From Candidatus Clavichlamydia salmonicola (lineage in GTDB: Bacteria > Chlamydiota > Chlamydiia > Chlamydiales > Chlamydiaceae), in the NCBI RefSeq assembly GCF_015356765.1, contig NZ_WTCQ01000003.1, forward strand, positions 159,989 through 223,988: DNA of 64,000 nt. Direction: 5' to 3'. Shown here piece after piece: positions 59,208-64,000 of the stretch. How positions within the stretch are numbered: position 1 is the stretch's first letter; each line of letters opens with the position of its first letter. The position numbers were made by a program, and so were the translations under genes. The notes beneath the pieces were generated by a model. It did no database searches, was not told where the DNA came from, and worked only from the letters and a program-made list of their open reading frames with translations.

Positions 59208-60218
59208 ATGGAAAATCACTTTATCGGAACGATAGCAAATGAAAAATCTTTTGAAAGTGCGCTAAGGCCATGTTTTTTAGAGGATTTTTGGGGACAAAAT
59301 GATCTTAAAGAGAGATTAGAAGTTTTTATTGGTGCTGCGCATCAAAGAAATGAGACCTTAGGGCATTGTTTATTTTATGGTCCTCCTGGTTTAGGAAAAA
59401 CAACATTAGCTCATATTTTAGCGAAAAAAGTTGGACATTCTTTAGTTTCTGCTTCAGGCCCACAGTTAGAAAAACCAGCAGATTTGGTTGGTATTTTGAC
59501 AAATTTACAAGAAAAAGATGTTTTTTTTGTAGATGAAATTCACCGCATGAGTCGTGCTGCAGAAGAATATTTGTATTCTGCAATGGAAGATTATTACATA
59601 GATCTAATGTTAGACAGTGGACCAAATGCTCGATCAGTTCGTGTTTCTTTATCAAAATTTACTCTTATAGGAGCAACGACTAAGGTAGGAATGTTGAGTG
59701 CGCCATTGCGTTCACGTTTTATGTTTACTGGGCGGTTAGAGTATTATCCATCTGATGTACTAGCAAAAGTCATTATGCGATCAGCAGCATTACTTCAATT
59801 AGAAATTTCTCAAGATGCTTTTTATGAAATTGCTATAAGAGCAAGAGGGACGCCGAGAGTAGCTAATAGGCTTTTACGTTGGGTAAGAGATTTTGCTCAA
59901 ATGAAAAGTGCAGGAAAAATTGATAGAGAAGTAGCAGTGAAAGCGCTGAAAATGTTATCAATAGATGATTGGGGTTTAGATGAAATAGATGCCAAAATTC
60001 TGAGTACCATAATAGGTTATTACGAAGGTGGTCCTGTAGGTCTTAATACATTAGCTGTGGCAGTAGGTGAAGAGCCTCGTACCATAGAAGAGGTCTATGA
60101 ACCATTTTTGATATTGAAGGGTTTATTAAAAAGAACCCCTAGAGGAAGAATGGTGACAGAGTTAGCTTACACAAGGGAAAGTAATTTCCAAAAAGAAAAA
60201 GAGCAGACGAAGGAGTAA
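59208..60218 (+). CDS. ruvB: Holliday junction helicase motor RuvB
   Basis: RuvB is the hexameric AAA+ motor that drives branch migration with RuvA. From ATG 59208 the protein has 336 residues. Walker [15 protein letters not shown] is near residue 58, Walker [10 protein letters not shown] near 108, sensor 1 in [20 protein letters not shown], and the winged-helix end with [12 protein letters not shown] frame opening from GTG 59178 (10 codons longer) is possible, since the ATG has no ribosome binding site. The SpoIID-like gene starts three bases after the stop. Confidence 0.97.
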   Translation: MENHFIGTIANEKSFESALRPCFLEDFWGQNDLKERLEVFIGAAHQRNETLGHCLFYGPPGLGKTTLAHILAKKVGHSLVSASGPQLEKPADLVGILTNLQEKDVFFVDEIHRMSRAAEEYLYSAMEDYYIDLMLDSGPNARSVRVSLSKFTLIGATTKVGMLSAPLRSRFMFTGRLEYYPSDVLAKVIMRSAALLQLEISQDAFYEIAIRARGTPRVANRLLRWVRDFAQMKSAGKIDREVAVKALKMLSIDDWGLDEIDAKILSTIIGYYEGGPVGLNTLAVAVGEEPRTIEEVYEPFLILKGLLKRTPRGRMVTELAYTRESNFQKEKEQTKE

Positions 60219-60221
60219 TAA

Positions 60222-61058
60222 ATGAACAGATATCCTTGGAAATATCTTCTTCTTATAATGATGATATGTACTCCATTAGTAGAGGCACGTATTGGATCTT
60301 TACAGATAAGACAAGAAGAAATAGAGCAAGTATCTTTAATGCCAGAAGTTAAAGTGTTGTTACATGAAAATGTTACTTCAGTATTACTGGAGTCAAAAGA
60401 CAGTTATACAGTTACAGACTCAAGAGGAACGCTTTTGTCATCTCAATCATTTGGTAAACGTTTTGTTGTGCATTCTATGACAGATGGATTACGTTGGGGT
60501 GAGATCTTTCCTGCTGTAAGTAGTATTACTATCACTCCTCAACAAGATGATTCATATGTTTTTGTTAATGGAATGCAATATTCAGGAGTAGTGCATGTTT
60601 ATCGTGTTGATAATCATAGAATTACTGTGGTCAATGAACTTTCTGTAGATGATTATTTAAAATCTTCATTGGCTTTAAAATTTGATCAATCTTTTTCTCA
60701 AGAAGCGTTATCAGCTTATGTTATCGCAGAGCGCACTAAATTAGTGGAAAAAATTAAAGCTACACAAGGAAGAGATCTTTGTTGGCATCTTGTTTCCAGC
60801 GATGAACATTATCTAGGTTATGCCATTACTAGAAGAGAAAATGGTGTGGATCTTGCTGTTGATTGGACTGCTTGTATGATTTTAGATAGATTGAATACTA
60901 GAGTTGCTTTGGATATAACTGTTTTGCGTTTAGAAGACATGGAAGCCTTGGCTCAAGCGGGAATGAACGCAAAACAAATTTTAGATGCGTTCTATCCTGA
61001 TATTAAATTGATCGTGCTAAAAACAGATTTTGGATTAAATAGCAGTGCTATTGGATAG
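60222..61058 (+). CDS. SpoIID-domain exported protein
   Basis: SpoIID proteins are lytic transglycosylases acting on peptidoglycan; chlamydial members have been linked to the division septum. The 278 residues start with a signal peptide (WKYLLLIMMICTPLVEA). The SpoIID core is at about 118-175: YSGVVHVYRVDNHRITVVNE, then LSVDDYLKSSL and QEALSAYVIAERTK. In the standard motif the catalytic Glu follows YLxGV-x3; here the aligned residue is Lys153, so activity is doubtful. It is three bases behind ruvB, as CT041 is in C. trachomatis (recalled). Confidence 0.78.
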   Translation: MNRYPWKYLLLIMMICTPLVEARIGSLQIRQEEIEQVSLMPEVKVLLHENVTSVLLESKDSYTVTDSRGTLLSSQSFGKRFVVHSMTDGLRWGEIFPAVSSITITPQQDDSYVFVNGMQYSGVVHVYRVDNHRITVVNELSVDDYLKSSLALKFDQSFSQEALSAYVIAERTKLVEKIKATQGRDLCWHLVSSDEHYLGYAITRRENGVDLAVDWTACMILDRLNTRVALDITVLRLEDMEALAQAGMNAKQILDAFYPDIKLIVLKTDFGLNSSAIG

Positions 61059-61135
61059 TTTTTTTATTTGAAGATGCTGTTGTATATTAATAAATATGAT
61101 TAACTAATTCGTTATTTTTAATTTATTAAAGGTGA

Positions 61136-61163
61136 TTGACACTTTATTTTTTAACGCTATTTC
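61136..61163 (+). promoter_or_regulatory. Candidate promoter of the Slc1-like chaperone gene
   Basis: A perfect -35 TTGACA at 61136-61141 is followed, after 16 bases, by TATTTC at 61158-61163. Transcription would begin near 61170, about 92 bases before the ATG. It is the only TTGACA I noticed in this gap. Confidence 0.4.
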
Positions 61164-61261
61164 TGTGCAAACAGGAAAGATTTATCAACTAAAAAGAGTT
61201 CCCTCAAATGAATTGATATGATAACCTGAATGTAGGAAAAAATTAGAAGGAGAAGGGTCCC

Positions 61262-61759
61262 ATGTCGCGTCAGAACGCTGAGGAGAACCTAAAAAACTTT
61301 GCCAAAGAGTTGAAACTTTCCGATGTAGGTTTCGATCAAAACAATACCTGCATATTGTTTGTGGATGGAGAGTTTTCTCTGCATTTAACATATGAAGAGC
61401 ATTCCGATCGTCTTTATATCTACTCTCCTTTATTGGATGGGTTACCTGAAAATCCCCAATATAGGCTAGCTTTATATGAAAAGCTATTAGAAGGCTCAAT
61501 GTTAGGTGGACAGGTTGCAGGAGGAGGTATTGGCCTTGCTGTAAAAGAGCAGTTAGTTTTAATTCATTGTGTTTTAGATATGAAATATGCTGAAACAAAT
61601 TTATTAAAAGCTTTTGCTCAATTATTTATTGAAACTGTTGTCAAGTGGAGAACTGTTTGCGCGGATATTTCAGCAGGTAGACCACCTTCAGTTGATACAA
61701 TGCCGCAGGTGACTCCAAATATGGGTGTTGTACCACCGCCACAAGGTATTAGAGCGTAG
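61262..61759 (+). CDS. Slc1-like type III secretion chaperone (CT043-like)
   Basis: Slc1 is the SycE-like chaperone that loads early effectors, including Tarp, into the chlamydial type III secretion apparatus. The 165 residues are small and acidic with the CesT/SycE alternation: helix, CILFVDGEFSLHLTYEE, LYIYSPLLDGLPENPQYRLA, GGIGLAVKEQLVLIHCVLDM and a C-terminal helix; the Pro-rich tail is not typical of SycE. AAGGAGAAGGG gives a strong ribosome binding site. In C. trachomatis CT043 precedes ssb and pepA as here; glgX (CT042), which I recall between CT041 and CT043, is absent. Confidence 0.85.
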   Translation: MSRQNAEENLKNFAKELKLSDVGFDQNNTCILFVDGEFSLHLTYEEHSDRLYIYSPLLDGLPENPQYRLALYEKLLEGSMLGGQVAGGGIGLAVKEQLVLIHCVLDMKYAETNLLKAFAQLFIETVVKWRTVCADISAGRPPSVDTMPQVTPNMGVVPPPQGIRA

Positions 61760-61802
61760 TTAATAGTTTTATATTTAACTTACTTCTGTAATTATTGTCA
61801 TG

Positions 61803-61837
61803 AACCCTTAAAAATTTATTTTTTTAGGGTTTATTTT
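61803..61837 (+). terminator. Rho-independent terminator after the Slc1-like gene
   Basis: GAACCCTTAAAAA and TTTTTTTAGGGTTT form a hairpin of about 12 bp with a small loop, followed by long T-runs. It lies 44 bases after the stop and separates the chaperone from ssb. Confidence 0.8.
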
Positions 61838-61959
61838 TTTGTTTTTTTTTAATCTGGTTATTTAACGCTTAAATTCTTTAAGATGGGGCATTTTCACGCC
61901 CAGTTTTTTGTGCTGTAGTGTTAAAGTTTTATTTTCAAGAAGAGAAATAGGTAAATTAT

Positions 61960-62421
61960 ATGATGATGGGTTTTTTTGCTGGCTATTTAGGGTCTGATCC
62001 AGAAGAACGTTTTACGGCTAATGGTAAAAGAGTAGTTGTACTACGGTTAGCTGTAAAAACACGACAAAGTGGAAAGGAAGAGACAGTTTGGTGTAAATGT
62101 AACATTTGGCATGATCGTTTTGATAATATGTTACCATATCTTAAAAAGGGATCTGCTCTTATTGTCTCTGGAGAAATTGGAGTAGATGGATATCTATCTC
62201 GAGATGGATCTCCCCAAGCGTCTTTGTTAATTACAGCAGATACTTTGAAATTTAATCCATTTGGAAAAAATGATCGTTCTCCTTCTGATGCTACAGCTAA
62301 TGTAGCTCCAAGCACAGAAAAAGCATCACATGCAATGATGAATGAACAAGAAACTCCTGTTTATGCAACTGTACTGGGTGATGATGAAAGTCCTTATGCA
62401 AACGATGATATTCCTTTCTAG
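61960..62421 (+). CDS. ssb: Single-stranded DNA-binding protein
   Basis: SSB coats single-stranded DNA in replication and repair. The 153 residues have the OB fold (FFAGYLGSDPEERFTANGKR, VWCKCNIWHDRFDN, YLKKGSALIVSGEI) and a short flexible linker ending in the acidic tip DDIPF, which binds partner proteins. The start cluster has two further in-frame ATGs (MMMG); any of the first three is possible. pepA starts 45 bases downstream. Confidence 0.95.
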   Translation: MMMGFFAGYLGSDPEERFTANGKRVVVLRLAVKTRQSGKEETVWCKCNIWHDRFDNMLPYLKKGSALIVSGEIGVDGYLSRDGSPQASLLITADTLKFNPFGKNDRSPSDATANVAPSTEKASHAMMNEQETPVYATVLGDDESPYANDDIPF

Positions 62422-62465
62422 TTGCTTAGGACTAAAAATATTTTAAAACATGGAGACAAAAGCTT

Positions 62466-63965
62466 ATGTTATTATCTGCTTATGCTGAAGGCTCCAAACG
62501 GAAAACTGCAGATGTTGCTATTTTTCCGTTTTGGCTCATTAGCAAAAAGCCATTATTGGCTATTAAAACTGCAGCGCTTCCAAAAGAGTGTGCTGCAGTC
62601 CTTACTTCTGGTGATTTTACTGGAAAAGAAGGAGAGATATGTACCATTTATTTAGATGGGAACAAGGAAAAAAGAGCTGTATTATTAGGTTTAGGAAATG
62701 AAGAAACTTTAGATGCTGAAATATTAAAAGGTATTTATGGAAAATTAGCTTTTTTTTGTAGAAAAGCTAATTGGTTGAATTTAAATATCTTTATACCAGA
62801 AATTTCTCAATTAAGAGTGCTTTCTCCTGAGTGTTTCGTTGCAGCTTTGTTAGAAGGAATTTATTCTGCAAATTATCAGTTACCTTTTCATGGAAATCCA
62901 GGAGAGGAACTACCATCTCCATTACTAACAGAGGTTCATGTTGTAGGAATGAAGGCTACTTTATTTAATCCTATAGCTCAGCGTGTAGAGATTATAATGG
63001 AAGGTGTTTTTCTAGCGCGAGATTTAGTTAATGGAAATGCTGATCGAGTGACGCCATTTCATATGGCAACTGTCGCTACTGACATAGCTAAACAAATTCC
63101 AGGTGTTAAGGTAGAGGTATGGGATGAAGCTCGTTTAGCTAAAGAAAACATGGGATTAGTTTTAGCTGTAGCTAAAGGTGCTACCAATAAACCTCGTTTT
63201 ATTATTCTAAAATACCGAGGTCATCCAAAGAGTAAGGATCATACAGTTATTATTGGTAAAGGTGTGACTTATGATACAGGTGGATTAGACTTAAAACCTG
63301 GTAATTCTATGCTCGGAATGAAGGCAGATATGGCTGGAGGGGCAGCTGTGCTGTCTACTTTAGGCACAGTTGCTTCATTAAGTCTTAAAGTGAATGTTAC
63401 AGCTGTAATTCCTTGTGTAGAGAATGCCATTAGTGCAAATAGTTATAAAATGGGTGATGTTTATACTTCCTGTTCTGGTGATGCAGTAGAAATAATTTCA
63501 ACAGATGCAGAAGGTCGGTTAATTTTAGCTGATGCATTAGCCTATACTATCGAATCTCTTAAGCCTTCTAGGATTATAGATTTAGCTACATTAACAGGGT
63601 CTATTTGTATTGCTCTTGGTGATGATATGGCAGGGTTATTTTCTAATAATGAAGAGCTCACTGCAAAACTTCTGGCAGCAGGAAAAAAAACTGGAGATAT
63701 GTTATGGGCAATGCCACTTCATATGCCCTATAAGAAGATGCTGAAGTCAGATATTGCTACAATGAAAAATTGTGGTGGCAGAGAAGCAGGCTCAGTAACT
63801 GCTGCTTTATTTTTACATCATTTTGTAAAAAATGTTCCATGGGCTCATTTAGATATTGCTGGAACAGCTTTTCAAAAAGAGCAAAATAATTATTTACCAA
63901 AACATGCGACTGGTTATGGGGTGCGATTATTGGTAGAATTTTTAAATTCATTTGCTGTTTTATAA
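62466..63965 (+). CDS. pepA: Leucyl aminopeptidase (M17)
   Basis: PepA cleaves N-terminal residues from peptides using two metal ions. The 499 residues show the active-site lysine in IGKGVTYDTGGLDLKPG, metal ligands in GMKADMAGGAAVL, and the signature STDAEGRLILADAL near residue 340. The C-terminal LDIAGTAF is also characteristic. It follows ssb, as CT044-CT045 by recall. The stop is 35 bases before the window end. Confidence 0.97.
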   Translation: MLLSAYAEGSKRKTADVAIFPFWLISKKPLLAIKTAALPKECAAVLTSGDFTGKEGEICTIYLDGNKEKRAVLLGLGNEETLDAEILKGIYGKLAFFCRKANWLNLNIFIPEISQLRVLSPECFVAALLEGIYSANYQLPFHGNPGEELPSPLLTEVHVVGMKATLFNPIAQRVEIIMEGVFLARDLVNGNADRVTPFHMATVATDIAKQIPGVKVEVWDEARLAKENMGLVLAVAKGATNKPRFIILKYRGHPKSKDHTVIIGKGVTYDTGGLDLKPGNSMLGMKADMAGGAAVLSTLGTVASLSLKVNVTAVIPCVENAISANSYKMGDVYTSCSGDAVEIISTDAEGRLILADALAYTIESLKPSRIIDLATLTGSICIALGDDMAGLFSNNEELTAKLLAAGKKTGDMLWAMPLHMPYKKMLKSDIATMKNCGGREAGSVTAALFLHHFVKNVPWAHLDIAGTAFQKEQNNYLPKHATGYGVRLLVEFLNSFAVL

Positions 63966-64000
63966 GAAAAATATAAATAGTTTTTAACAAAAAAAAAGCT

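Noticed and set aside
58910..59209. Minus-strand frame of 99 codons in the dcd-ruvB gap
   Set aside because: No ribosome binding site, overlaps the ruvB start region, Phe/Lys-rich composition typical of random AT-rich sequence, and no recognisable domain.
61185..61598. Minus-strand frame of 137 codons over the Slc1-like gene
   Set aside because: Antisense to a gene with a strong ribosome binding site and recognisable chaperone pattern.

Overview
The window is AT-rich bacterial DNA from a member of the phylum Chlamydiae. The evidence is a MOMP-type porin with the LPVGNP start and CDPCDPC cluster, a seven-gene V-type ATPase operon, a Slc1-like type III secretion chaperone, protein sequences close to Chlamydia throughout, and gene order that follows Chlamydia trachomatis in blocks. 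The short MOMP, BioY, CsrA and lineage-specific membrane proteins suggest a family outside Chlamydiaceae; Rhabdochlamydiaceae is my best guess from composition and memory, not proven. C. trachomatis gene numbers cited below are recalled, not looked up.

Layout. 1-4.2 kb: two paralogous membrane proteins (one cut by the window edge), a tRNA with CAT anticodon, a SufE protein and a four-segment membrane protein with a coiled-coil tail. 4.4-17.5 kb: the classic expression block infA, tRNA-Thr, tuf, tRNA-Trp, secE, nusG, rplKAJL, rpoB, rpoC, closed by a strong terminator. 17.6-30 kb: transaldolase, a secreted lysine-rich protein on the other strand, the V-ATPase operon (E, DUF2764-like, A, B, D, I, K, joined mostly by ATGA/GTGA overlaps), terminator, valS. 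30-38 kb, mainly minus strand: bioY, tRNA-Asn, an AsmA-like protein, groEL, groES, pepF, a bifunctional-nuclease-family protein, rpiA; then a Nif3 protein. 38-42.5 kb: tyrS, an HU/IHF protein, a CT266-like protein, accA.

42.5-49.7 kb: a minus-strand set (FliO-like, csrA, YbjN/Mcsc-like chaperone, dnaQ-like exonuclease), then an HAD phosphatase, fabI, an RluA pseudouridine synthase, mutY and mazG. 49.7-50.5 kb is a protein-free gap that holds the signal recognition particle RNA gene and a decayed fragment copied from the HAD gene. 50.5-58.8 kb: a lipoprotein, a CPBP membrane protease, ompA (MOMP) with a long 5' region, PP2C phosphatase, cysteine desulfurase, two DUF21/CBS proteins, a small exported protein and dcd. 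59.2-64 kb: ruvB, a SpoIID-like protein whose catalytic Glu position appears to be Lys, the Slc1-like chaperone, ssb and pepA.

Most of the window is housekeeping. The parts that deserve attention are the csrA-chaperone operon beside a FliO-like gene, the HAD pseudogene next to the SRP RNA, the SpoIID-like protein, the structured ompA 5' region, the paralogous membrane proteins at the left edge, and several strong hairpins at regulatory junctions (tuf/tRNA-Trp, rplL/rpoB, accA). I saw no insertion sequence, integrase, phage gene or CRISPR array.
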